DNA from: CBFHSD01 sp965658375
GTDB taxonomy: Bacteria; Bacteroidota; Bacteroidia; Flavobacteriales_G; Salibacteraceae
Direction: 5' to 3'
Length of the DNA stretch: 34,625 nt
NCBI GenBank assembly: GCA_965658375.1
Contig: CBFHSD010000024.1
Coordinates: forward strand, 1 to 34,625
Positions 8,119 through 16,054 of the stretch are shown here, piece after piece; the stretch's first letter is position 1, and each line of letters begins with the position of its first letter. The translations under genes and the position numbers were made by a program. Below the pieces are notes generated by a model. The model made no database searches, was not told the origin of the DNA, and saw nothing but the letters and a program-made list of their open reading frames with translations.

Positions 8119-9597
8119 CTAGCGGTTTTGTTTCCAATTCATGCCTTGTGCAGCTTCAGCTTCTCTGTAGGTATCTGCTTTTGGTGTGGCTTTGCTTTGT
8201 TGAGCCGCCAAGAAAGCCGCAGCTTCTTTCGCTTCTTCCAAGAGGCCTTCTACATATTCTTTCTGATAATACTGACCCACAAAGTGCGTGTCAAATTTTC
8301 CGCTGGCAAAAGCAGGATGCTGAATGGCAAAACGGCAAAAACCTAAGGTTGTTTTCACCCCTCGAATTTGATAATCGTCAATGGCTTGAACTGTTTTGGC
8401 AATAGCCTCTTCGCGATCCTTCCCATGCACTACCAACTTGGCAATCATAGGATCATAATAAATCGGAATATCCATACCCTCTTCCAAACCATCATCAACA
8501 CGAACACCATCTCCTGAAGGTCTTTGGTAAATTTCTAATCTACCAATATCTGGAATAAAGTTTTCGGCAGTATCTTCTGCATATACACGCACTTCAATGG
8601 CATGACCATGAATCTTTAAATCGTCTTGTTCAAATGCAAGAGATCTCCCACGTGCAATGTTGATTTGTTCTTCTACCAAGTCTAGGCTTGTAATCTCTTC
8701 GGTAACAGGATGTTCTACTTGCAAACGCGTATTCATTTCTAAGAAATAGAAGTCGTCATGTGCATCGTATAAAAATTCAACCGTACCAGCCCCTTCATAG
8801 TTACATGCCTTTGCTACCAAAACGGCACATTCACCCATTGCTTTGCGTTTCTCTGGCGTCAATACAGCACTTGGAGCTTCTTCAATAACCTTTTGGTGTC
8901 TGCGTTGAATAGAGCATTCTCTCTCAAAAAGATATACCGTATTCCCCGTACGATCGGCAAGAATCTGAATTTCTATGTGGCGCGGACCTTCTACAAATTT
9001 TTCCACAAAAACAGCATCATCTCCAAAAGAAGAGCGCGCCTCATTTTGTGCCATTTCAATGGCTTCTTTTAATTCGCCAGCTTCATGAACAATACGCATT
9101 CCTTTTCCACCACCACCTGCAGAGGCTTTGATCAATACAGGATACCCAATTTCTTCGGCTACTACTCTTGCTTCTTCTGGATCTGTAATGGCTCCTTCTG
9201 TTCCAGGAACCAAAGGAATATTGTATGATTTAACAGCCTCCTTGGCTTTCAACTTATCTCCCATCACTTCCATAGATTCTGGAGAAGGGCCAATCAATTG
9301 AATGCCGGTTTTTTTCAGCTTACGTGCAAAATCAGAGTTTTCGGATAAAAACCCGTACCCTGGGTGAATTCCATCTACGCCTAACTCTTGCGCAATGGTA
9401 ATGATTTTATCGCCTTGTAAATAACTTTGGGCAGAAGGTGGAGGTCCTACGCATACACTTTCATCTGCAAATTGAACAAATGGTGCAGTTGCATCTGCTT
9501 CTGAATAAATGGCAACGGTATGAATTCCCATTTTCTGACATGTACGCATTACGCGCAATGCAATCTCTCCTCTGTTGGCGACTAAGACCTTTTTCAT
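8119..9597 (-). CDS. accC: Biotin carboxylase subunit of an acyl-CoA carboxylase
   Basis: This 492-residue protein carboxylates the biotin of a carrier protein with ATP and bicarbonate, the first half-reaction of acetyl- or propionyl-CoA carboxylase. All three parts are present: the N-terminal biotin carboxylase domain, an ATP-grasp domain with the glycine-rich loop GGGGKGM (161-167) and the catalytic block EMNTRLQVEHPVTE (287-300), and the C-terminal domain. It is about 45 residues longer than a typical AccC because of an Ala/Glu-rich tail ending in WKQNR, and it has no biotinyl domain. In Bacteroidota such proteins work with separate carrier and carboxyltransferase subunits, which are not nearby, so acetyl- versus propionyl-CoA specificity is open. 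A TAAATTCG box lies at 9617-9624. Confidence 0.9.
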   Translation of the reverse strand: MKKVLVANRGEIALRVMRTCQKMGIHTVAIYSEADATAPFVQFADESVCVGPPPSAQSYLQGDKIITIAQELGVDGIHPGYGFLSENSDFARKLKKTGIQLIGPSPESMEVMGDKLKAKEAVKSYNIPLVPGTEGAITDPEEARVVAEEIGYPVLIKASAGGGGKGMRIVHEAGELKEAIEMAQNEARSSFGDDAVFVEKFVEGPRHIEIQILADRTGNTVYLFERECSIQRRHQKVIEEAPSAVLTPEKRKAMGECAVLVAKACNYEGAGTVEFLYDAHDDFYFLEMNTRLQVEHPVTEEITSLDLVEEQINIARGRSLAFEQDDLKIHGHAIEVRVYAEDTAENFIPDIGRLEIYQRPSGDGVRVDDGLEEGMDIPIYYDPMIAKLVVHGKDREEAIAKTVQAIDDYQIRGVKTTLGFCRFAIQHPAFASGKFDTHFVGQYYQKEYVEGLLEEAKEAAAFLAAQQSKATPKADTYREAEAAQGMNWKQNR

Positions 9598-9781
9598 GCA
9601 AAAAATTATTTGAAAGCGAATTTAATGCACGGCTTTTAACCAGAAGAGCCAACGAACAACTTATTTGATTGAGAATTCCACAGGATAAGAAACATTCCGT
9701 CTATCCTTTTAAAAAATGAATAAAGGGGGTTTTCAATTGAAAAAAGACCATCACATTTTACCGCAAGCCCATTGTGTTGGC

Positions 9782-9789
9782 TACTTTTG
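9782..9789 (+). promoter_or_regulatory. -7 promoter element of the CCA-adding enzyme gene
   Basis: TACTTTTG fits the Bacteroidota -7 consensus TAnnTTTG. It lies 24 bp upstream of GTG 9814 and downstream of the alternative TTG 9772, so it supports the GTG as the true start. I see no convincing -33 box. Confidence 0.4.
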
Positions 9790-9813
9790 CATCCATTTTC
9801 CAAACGGTTCACA

Positions 9814-11223
9814 GTGACAGAGAAAAACTACAGCAGCGCGTTAACACATCCAGCATTTGAGCTTATTGCTAAAGAAGCTTCTAGGCTTCAACAAGAAGCT
9901 AGGGTCATTGGAGGATGGGTACGCGATTTGTTGATAGACAGACCCAGTAAAGATATTGATGTGGTGACCAAAGGAAGTGGTATTTCATTAGCAGAGGCTG
10001 TTTCTGAAACTATGACTGGAAACCCAGAAATACATGTCTTCAAACGTTTTGGAACCGCCATGATTAAAAGTGGTGACTGGGAAATTGAGTTTGTTGGTGC
10101 ACGTAAAGAATCTTACCGAGAAGACTCTAGAAAACCTACCGTAGAAAACGGAAGTTTTGAAGATGATCAAAACCGTAGAGATTTCACCATTAACGCCATG
10201 AGTATTGAACTCACCGGAAACTATGGCCAATTGGTAGATCCTTTCAACGGGATTCAAGATTTAAAGAACAAAATTATTCGCACTCCCCTAGATGCAGATA
10301 TCACCTATTCTGATGATCCTTTAAGAATGATGCGCGCCATTCGATTTGCAACGCAATTGAACTTTGAGATTGAGAAAAAGTCTTTCCAAGCCATAAAACG
10401 CAACAAAGAGCGATTGAAAATTATTTCTGCAGAACGCATTGCTGAGGAACTCAACAAAATCATGCTTTCACCAAAGCCTTCCGTTGGATTCAAATTGCTT
10501 TTTGAAACAGGCTTGTTGGAGTACATTATTCCAGAAATGATTGCCCTACATGGTGTAGAAGAGATTAACGGATTGAAGCACAAGGATAATTTTTACCACA
10601 CCTTAGAGGTGGTAGACAATATCTCTGAAAACACCAATAACCTATGGCTGCGCTATGCCGCCCTTCTGCACGACATTGGAAAACCACCCACTAAACGCTT
10701 CTCTAAGAAAAACGGCTACAGTTTTCATGGACATGAGCTCTTAGGTGCGAAAATGGTAAAACCGATATTTAAGCGACTTCGCTTGCCTCTAGATCAGAAA
10801 ATGAAGTATGTTCAGAAGTTGGTGGCTATGAGCTCGCGCCCTATTGCAGTAGTTGGCGACCACGTTTCTGACTCTGGAGTACGTAGGTTATTGTTTGATG
10901 CTGGCAAAGACATGGAAGATTTAATGATGCTTTGCGAAGCGGATATCACTACCAAGAATCCAGTAAAGCAAAAGCGCTATCTCAGCAACTTTCAACGTGT
11001 GCGACTGAAGCTCAAAGAAGTTGAAGAAAAAGACCATGTCCGGAATTTTGAACCTCCCGTAAAGGGAGAAGAAATCATGGAGATGCTCCGTTTAGAACCC
11101 GGGCGCTCTATTGGCATCATCAAAAAGGCGATTAAAGAAGCTATCCTAGATGGTGAAATAGAAAACAACCGCGATCAGGCGATTGCTTACATGAAAGAAA
11201 AAGCGAAAGAGCTAAAGCTCTAG
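9814..11223 (+). CDS. cca: CCA tRNA nucleotidyltransferase with HD domain
   Basis: This 469-residue enzyme adds or repairs the 3' CCA end of tRNAs. It has the class II nucleotidyltransferase head with GGWVRD (33-38), the catalytic DxD at DIDVV (47-51), the RRDFTINAM motif (121-129), and a tRNA-binding helical body. An HD phosphohydrolase domain has its HD pair at residues 286-287 (LLHDIGKP). The length fits the Bacteroidota form. I chose GTG 9814 because the protein then begins with MTEKNYSSAL as in related enzymes, and because the TTG at 9772 lies upstream of the likely promoter. The two tRNA-Asp genes in this window do not encode CCA, so they would need this enzyme. Confidence 0.88.
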   Translation: MTEKNYSSALTHPAFELIAKEASRLQQEARVIGGWVRDLLIDRPSKDIDVVTKGSGISLAEAVSETMTGNPEIHVFKRFGTAMIKSGDWEIEFVGARKESYREDSRKPTVENGSFEDDQNRRDFTINAMSIELTGNYGQLVDPFNGIQDLKNKIIRTPLDADITYSDDPLRMMRAIRFATQLNFEIEKKSFQAIKRNKERLKIISAERIAEELNKIMLSPKPSVGFKLLFETGLLEYIIPEMIALHGVEEINGLKHKDNFYHTLEVVDNISENTNNLWLRYAALLHDIGKPPTKRFSKKNGYSFHGHELLGAKMVKPIFKRLRLPLDQKMKYVQKLVAMSSRPIAVVGDHVSDSGVRRLLFDAGKDMEDLMMLCEADITTKNPVKQKRYLSNFQRVRLKLKEVEEKDHVRNFEPPVKGEEIMEMLRLEPGRSIGIIKKAIKEAILDGEIENNRDQAIAYMKEKAKELKL

Positions 11224-11227
11224 CCCG

Positions 11228-12169
11228 TTAGCTGATTACCTTATGTCCTTCTAGGTTGTCTACTCCCCAATTTTCTAGTTCTTCCTCACTCCACAATTCT
11301 GGGAAGAAAATACGTTTTTGGTATCTCGGATGCATGTATTTCTGCCAAGGACTCCCCCCAGTAGCTTCTGCGTTCCCTAAATATTTCTGAGCCGCATTTA
11401 AGTGAGCCATAACCCAAAGTACATTTACGGTATGGTCATAGTGGCGCATGGCATTTACCAGCGTTTTATCTTCTTGATCTTCGGCTGGTAAAGACTTAAA
11501 CTTCGTCCACAAATTCAAGGTGTTGTACTCCTTCATGAAAGTGATAAACTCTTCCATGTACCTGTCTTCAAAGTTGGTGAGCAACTTGCTCTTCTTTCCT
11601 GTTTTGTAATCTTTCCCTGCCGCTTGCCAATACAAATGGTCAAAGGCGTGTTGGAAAGGAGTATCTCGGTCTATTGTAGCTCTGAATCGAATATCTATCA
11701 GATTGATAAGCTCTGTTGAAGCAAATTCAATTTTGCGGTATTGTGCGCTTTGGAAACCACTGGCCGGAGTGAGTGTATCTCTGAACTTCATGTACTGCTC
11801 GCGTTCCATCCCTTCTCCCATAATTGCGAAGCTTTGCGAAAGCATATCAAAATAACGGCTTATGCGATCTAGGTGCATCGCAAACTTTTGCGTTGTAATG
11901 GGGTCTTGATGAGCGATTTGTTGAATCTCCCACAAAATCATTTTGAACAACAATTCATTTACTTGATGGTACATGATGAACACCATCTCGTCTGGCCATT
12001 CTGTGCGCTGCGTTTGTAGACCAATGAGTGCGTCTACCTGAATGTAATCCCAATAGGTAATGGGTTCTGAATGTAACAGCCCAGATAAAGCTACATCGGG
12101 GTCAACACCAATGGCTTTATACTTTTCATCAATGGCTTTTAACAGTTGCTCTCTTCTATCATAACTCAT
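11228..12169 (-). CDS. kynA: Tryptophan 2,3-dioxygenase family protein
   Basis: This 313-residue haem protein should open the indole ring of tryptophan to N-formylkynurenine, the first step of the kynurenine route. Family hallmarks are YWDYIQVDALIGLQTQRT (near residues 38-55), the HQVNELLFKMILWEI helix with the presumed distal histidine, LTPASGFQSAQYR (about 127-139), and a late SPWQKYMHPRY segment. ATG 12169 is preferred over the GTG two codons upstream. No other kynurenine gene is adjacent. The gene ends 4 bp from the convergent cca gene. Some bacterial family members have other indole substrates, so the exact reaction is an inference. Confidence 0.82.
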   Translation of the reverse strand: MSYDRREQLLKAIDEKYKAIGVDPDVALSGLLHSEPITYWDYIQVDALIGLQTQRTEWPDEMVFIMYHQVNELLFKMILWEIQQIAHQDPITTQKFAMHLDRISRYFDMLSQSFAIMGEGMEREQYMKFRDTLTPASGFQSAQYRKIEFASTELINLIDIRFRATIDRDTPFQHAFDHLYWQAAGKDYKTGKKSKLLTNFEDRYMEEFITFMKEYNTLNLWTKFKSLPAEDQEDKTLVNAMRHYDHTVNVLWVMAHLNAAQKYLGNAEATGGSPWQKYMHPRYQKRIFFPELWSEEELENWGVDNLEGHKVIS

Positions 12170-12215
12170 GTGCACAAAGAAAAGATACTCTCGCTACTAA
12201 AGAACATGATTCTTA

Positions 12216-13040
12216 TCAATCTTGTGAGAATATTGGAATATACATTCCAATATTTATATTGATTTGATCAAACCAAAAAGTTTGATCTGCTTTGTCTGCA
12301 CCTGTTGACGAGGTTACAATACGAGGTAAATTGATGTAACCTCCTTTTACTTCTGTTTGCACGAAAAGGCGATCCCAAACCGTCACGTTTAATCCGGCTG
12401 CAGCAGATACACCCCATCCAGAAACCTGAAATTTATCATACCCTTCTGTACCAAACAAATGTGTTTTTGTTTTGGGATATAAAACTCCTAAACCGCCCCC
12501 AACAAAATAACGGAATGAAAAAACACCTTTAGCATAAAGCTCATCCATTCTTCTAGCTTCAAGATTGAGGTAGTTTAACCCATCTGTATGCTCCATTCTA
12601 AAAAAATCGGGAGTCAGTTTAATCCGTTCATCTACATAAAGGCCATCATACAAAGTACCGGTGCCAGCTATAGCCCCATCTATTGCAACGGTTTGCCCAT
12701 CTTCTACCACATACTTCATATGGTCTATTCCAAAAGAGAGTTCCCAATGATCTGAGATAAAATAGCCCAACCTAAAATTGTACTGTGGGATGGTCATGTA
12801 CTTTGGATTGAGGTACTTCTCTGTGCTAAAAGCGGATTGCCTATCATAAGCTCTTATGTTTGAGAGCGTAAAATCATATGAATCTCCACGTAAATGAATA
12901 TCTGATTTACTATACCCTGACCAATTCCAGCCCCAATAGAAATACATTTTTCCTTTGTTAGAAAAAGATGATTCTTGAGCAATTGAGGCACTATTAAACC
13001 CAATACATGCAGCAACAATAAACAAAATGTAAAGCCTCAT
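12216..13040 (-). CDS. Outer-membrane beta-barrel protein of unknown function
   Basis: This 274-residue protein has a clear signal peptide (about residues 1-21, ending Ser-Ile-Ala-Gln) and alternating aromatic and polar strands typical of an 8-10 strand beta-barrel, with the last strand ININIGMYIPIF. It contains the Bacteroidota-type opening MYFYWGWNWSGYSKSDI. I know of similar proteins annotated only as outer-membrane proteins and cannot assign a substrate. TATTTTCG at 13064-13071 lies 23 bp before the ATG and may be a variant -7 element. It sits between kynA and the MFS gene on the same strand, with gaps of 46 and 68 bp. Confidence 0.7.
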   Translation of the reverse strand: MRLYILFIVAACIGFNSASIAQESSFSNKGKMYFYWGWNWSGYSKSDIHLRGDSYDFTLSNIRAYDRQSAFSTEKYLNPKYMTIPQYNFRLGYFISDHWELSFGIDHMKYVVEDGQTVAIDGAIAGTGTLYDGLYVDERIKLTPDFFRMEHTDGLNYLNLEARRMDELYAKGVFSFRYFVGGGLGVLYPKTKTHLFGTEGYDKFQVSGWGVSAAAGLNVTVWDRLFVQTEVKGGYINLPRIVTSSTGADKADQTFWFDQININIGMYIPIFSQD

Positions 13041-13108
13041 TTGATCGTTTTTTTAATGGGGTGCGAAAATAACAATTTTAGAAGCTAGAGGGCATAGAAA
13101 GTTACAAG

Positions 13109-14323
13109 TCAGTAAAGCGTATTCTGCATTCTTAGCTTGATAATGAAGGAAGAAATGAGGGTCAACACTCCAATAGAAAGAATAGCACTTTCTATTCCAA
13201 ATAGATCTGCAATAATTCCCGAACAAACGGCTCCAAAAGCATAACCTAAATCACGCCACAAACGAAAAACTCCAATACTTTCAGCGCGCTGTTCAGTTGG
13301 TGCTACTTGTGCTACGGCAGCCATAAATGTTGGATAAACCAAGGCGGTGCCTGCACCCAATACCGAAGCTAAGACGATGAATGTGACAAATTGATTTTCA
13401 AAGGGAATCCATAAAATTGCGAGGCCTTGAAATAGCATTCCCCAGAAGAGCAATTTCTTTTTAGAATACAGATCGGCCATCTTCCCAGTAAACAACTGCC
13501 CTATTCCCCATACAGCGGGATACAAAGCCGTAATAACTCCACTTTGCTCCGTGTTGTAATGAAGCGAGAGGAGGAATATGGGCAGTAAGCCCCACACCAT
13601 CCCATCGTTCATATTATTTATGAATCCGGCTTGCGTAATGGCACTCAAGTTTTTATTGGTGAATGTGGTTTCAAGAAATACGTTTTTCATCAAAGCATTA
13701 GAACCACCTTTCTTTTGCTCCACATTTACATGATGACGTGTATCATTTACAAAAAAGATACTCAACAATAAGCCACCAAGAGAAATAGCAATTCCTAGAT
13801 AAAAAGGATAAGGCGTAAGCCCGTAATCATCGGCAATGGCGGCAGTTGCAAAAGCCACTACTCCAACGGAAAAATAGCCAGCAAACTCGTTCAAGCCCAT
13901 TGCCAAACCACGGTCTTTTTCACCTACAAGGTCAATTTTCATGACCACCGCACTGCTCCACGCCAAACCTTGGTTGATCCCTAGTAAAACATTGGCAAAC
14001 ACTACCCAATTCCAATGCGGAGCATAAATTAGAATAAAGGGTACAGGAAGGGCAAAGAGCCAACCAATGACCAACAGTCGTTTGCGGCCAAGCAGGTTAG
14101 CAAGCTTGCCCATAAAGTAATTGGTAAAAGCTTTAGTGATACCAAAAGCAATGATGAAGGAAAGAACCGCACTGGTAGATTTAACGGCAAAGCTCTCTTC
14201 TGCAAAAGCGGGAAAAATGGTACGTTCTAAACCTACCATACCCCCTACAAAAGCATTAACAATCACTAAAATGGTGAATTGCCTCCAGTTTTGCTTTAGA
14301 CCTAGTTGAACGTCTTGCCCCAT
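13109..14323 (-). CDS. MFS transporter
   Basis: This 404-residue protein has about 12 membrane helices, the length and plan of the major facilitator superfamily. The MFS signature between helices 2 and 3 is recognisable as GKLANLLGRKRLLVIGW (about residues 73-89), and a related loop, GKMADLYSKKKLLFWG, occurs in the second half, showing the internal duplication. The substrate cannot be told from sequence; drug/sugar-type exporters of this form are common. ATG 14323 (MGQDVQLG) is preferred over TTG 14332. Its upstream region overlaps the remnant of an NADH dehydrogenase gene, so its promoter may be recent. Confidence 0.8.
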   Translation of the reverse strand: MGQDVQLGLKQNWRQFTILVIVNAFVGGMVGLERTIFPAFAEESFAVKSTSAVLSFIIAFGITKAFTNYFMGKLANLLGRKRLLVIGWLFALPVPFILIYAPHWNWVVFANVLLGINQGLAWSSAVVMKIDLVGEKDRGLAMGLNEFAGYFSVGVVAFATAAIADDYGLTPYPFYLGIAISLGGLLLSIFFVNDTRHHVNVEQKKGGSNALMKNVFLETTFTNKNLSAITQAGFINNMNDGMVWGLLPIFLLSLHYNTEQSGVITALYPAVWGIGQLFTGKMADLYSKKKLLFWGMLFQGLAILWIPFENQFVTFIVLASVLGAGTALVYPTFMAAVAQVAPTEQRAESIGVFRLWRDLGYAFGAVCSGIIADLFGIESAILSIGVLTLISSFIIKLRMQNTLY

Positions 14324-14338
14324 GTGTTGCAATAGTAC

Positions 14339-14566
14339 TTACAAACAAGTTTGAAGGTAAGTTAAACTAGTTTTTTTTTTAAAAGGACGTATGATCAGTC
14401 GAGCAGCTTTATCGTATTGAATGTATGCCCAACTCCAATTGATAAAAGTTACCACCTTGTTTCTAATACCAACCAAGGCCATGATATGTACCAGCATCCA
14501 AATCATCCAGGCAAACATCCCACCTGTTTTTAATCCTGGTAAATCTGCAACTGCTCTCTTTCTTCT
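14339..14566 (-). pseudogene. ndh: 3' remnant of a type II NADH dehydrogenase gene (ndh)
   Basis: On the minus strand a frame reads KRAVADLPGLKTGG, then a membrane-anchor segment (GGMFAWMIWMLVHIMALVG), then IRNKVVTFINWSWAYIQYDK and RLIIRPFKKK. This is the C-terminal membrane anchor of Bacteroidota NDH-2. Nothing of the FAD/NADH domains remains. The natural end is probably at the A10 run (14371-14380 on the plus strand), where loss of two bases would give a stop right after RPFKK; in the present sequence the frame runs on to TAA at 14339-14341. The recognisable part starts near 14566, inside a different small ORF. I infer a large deletion that removed most of ndh. Confidence 0.65.
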
Positions 14567-14658
14567 TTTGTGCTGGAGCTTGCTGCCGTTTCTTGCCCTT
14601 TAAGGTGTTGACTCATAAAAAAGGTGAAGGCAATAAAAAGAAGTAAGGCTTGTTTCAT
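14530..14658 (-). CDS. Short secreted peptide ORF (42 residues)
   Basis: ATG 14658 opens a 42-residue frame with a convincing signal peptide (MKQALLLFIAFTFFMSQHLKGQ) and a charged, Ser/Thr/Glu-rich tail. It ends at TAA 14530-14532 and overlaps the ndh remnant in another frame by about 37 bp. It could be a real tiny secreted protein or the front half of a gene cut short by the deletion that left the ndh tail. It follows the sucC terminator on the same strand. Confidence 0.4.
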   Translation of the reverse strand: MKQALLLFIAFTFFMSQHLKGQETAASSSTKEEREQLQIYQD

Positions 14659-14673
14659 TTGCGAAAATTAGTA

Positions 14674-14706
14674 TAAAAAAAAGCCCCGAGAATCTCGAGG
14701 CTTTTT
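14674..14706 (-). terminator. Rho-independent terminator of sucC
   Basis: The arms 14681-14690 and 14694-14703 pair over 10 bp with a 3-nt loop. On the minus-strand RNA the one imperfect pair is a G-U wobble, and a run of eight or more U follows. It lies 20 bp past the sucC stop. Confidence 0.8.
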
Positions 14707-14725
14707 AATATCAGTTGAAATTGAT

Positions 14726-15934
14726 TTAGATTGCTCCTTTTACAGCGTCAGCCGCTTCTTGTAAGGTAATTGCAGAAAGAACTGCCAATCCAGATTCATC
14801 AATTAATTTTTTTGCTTCAATTGCGTTGGTACCTTGTAAACGCACAATGATTGGAACAGAAATGTCTCCAATGTTTTTGTATGCATCTACTACCCCTTGT
14901 GCCACACGGTCACAACGTACAATACCACCAAAAATGTTTACTAGAAGTGCTTTTACATTTTCATCTTTGAGGATAATTCTGAAAGCTTCTTCTACTCTTT
15001 TCGCATCTGCCGTACCACCTACATCTAAGAAGTTAGCTGGGTTACCACCAGAAAGTTTGATAATGTCCATAGTTGCCATTGCCAATCCTGCTCCGTTCAC
15101 CATACATCCAACATTACCATCCAATTTCACGTAGTTCAAGCCAATTTCGCCTGCTTCCACTTCTGTTGGATCCTCTTCAGACTTGTCGCGCATTTCAGCG
15201 ATGTCTTTGTGACGGTATAGTGCATTTGCATCAATAGAAACCTTTGCATCAACAGCCATAATCTTGTTATCGCTTGTTTTCAATACAGGGTTAATCTCGA
15301 ACATGCTTGCATCAGACCCAACAAAGGCATTGTAAAGAGACTTTACAAATTTGGTCATCTCTTTCATCGCCTTTCCTTCTAAGCCAAGGTTGAAAGCAAT
15401 TTTGCGCATCTGGAAGCCTTGTAATCCTACTTTAGGATCTATTTCTTCTTGGTAAATTAAATGTGGAGTTTCTTCTGCCACAGTTTCAATGTCCATTCCA
15501 CCTTCTGTTGAATACACAATCATGTGTCTTCCACTCTGACGGTTCAACAGAACTGACATATAAATCTCAGCAGTTTCAGTTTCTCCAGGGTAATATGCAT
15601 CTTCAGCAATAAATACCTTATTTACTTTTTTACCTTCAGCAGATGTTTGCTTGGTAACCAAAGTACCACCTAAAATGCCTTTTACAGTTTCTTCAACCTG
15701 ATCTATCCCTTTTGCCAATACAACACCATGAGAACCAGTTTCAGTTACGGTTCCTTTACCGCGACCACCAGCATGTATTTGAGCTTTCACCACATACCAG
15801 CCTGTGCCTGTTTCTTCTGTCAATTGCTTCGCTGCTTCTACAGCTTCATTTGCATTGTCAACCACTTTACCTCTTTGGACAGCTACTCCGTACTGAGCTA
15901 AAATTGATTTGCCTTGATATTCATGTAGATTCAT
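14726..15934 (-). CDS. sucC: Succinyl-CoA ligase (ADP-forming) beta subunit
   Basis: This 402-residue subunit couples succinyl-CoA cleavage to ATP formation in the TCA cycle, together with the alpha subunit SucD. The N-terminal ATP-grasp domain starts MNLHEYQGKSILAQYGV and has the nucleotide-binding HAGGRGKGTV (residues 54-63). The C-terminal ligase domain contains GNVGCMVNGAGLAMATMD and NIFGGIVRCDRVAQG. The length is within the usual range (about 390-400). sucD is not adjacent, as is common in Bacteroidota. A promoter is visible upstream and a terminator downstream, so the gene is probably transcribed alone. Confidence 0.95.
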   Translation of the reverse strand: MNLHEYQGKSILAQYGVAVQRGKVVDNANEAVEAAKQLTEETGTGWYVVKAQIHAGGRGKGTVTETGSHGVVLAKGIDQVEETVKGILGGTLVTKQTSAEGKKVNKVFIAEDAYYPGETETAEIYMSVLLNRQSGRHMIVYSTEGGMDIETVAEETPHLIYQEEIDPKVGLQGFQMRKIAFNLGLEGKAMKEMTKFVKSLYNAFVGSDASMFEINPVLKTSDNKIMAVDAKVSIDANALYRHKDIAEMRDKSEEDPTEVEAGEIGLNYVKLDGNVGCMVNGAGLAMATMDIIKLSGGNPANFLDVGGTADAKRVEEAFRIILKDENVKALLVNIFGGIVRCDRVAQGVVDAYKNIGDISVPIIVRLQGTNAIEAKKLIDESGLAVLSAITLQEAADAVKGAI

Positions 15935-15960
15935 TTCTCTTTCTTTAAAATGAGGTTTGG

Positions 15961-15992
15961 CAAAAATAGAATTTGAATTGAACGAGGGACAA
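15961..15992 (-). promoter_or_regulatory. Promoter of sucC
   Basis: On the minus strand TTG (15990-15992) is followed after 21 bp by TATTTTTG (15961-15968), matching the Bacteroidota -33/-7 pattern. It lies 26 bp before the sucC ATG. Confidence 0.55.
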
Positions 15993-16054
15993 CAAAAATG
16001 AAGGGATTATGTAATATTCCTTTAATAGCGTTTAAAACGAATTATTTTCGCGCC

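Noticed and set aside
9772..9813. Extended N-terminus of the CCA enzyme from TTG 9772
   Set aside because: It would lie upstream of the TACTTTTG promoter element, and the extra 14 residues have no match to the usual enzyme start.
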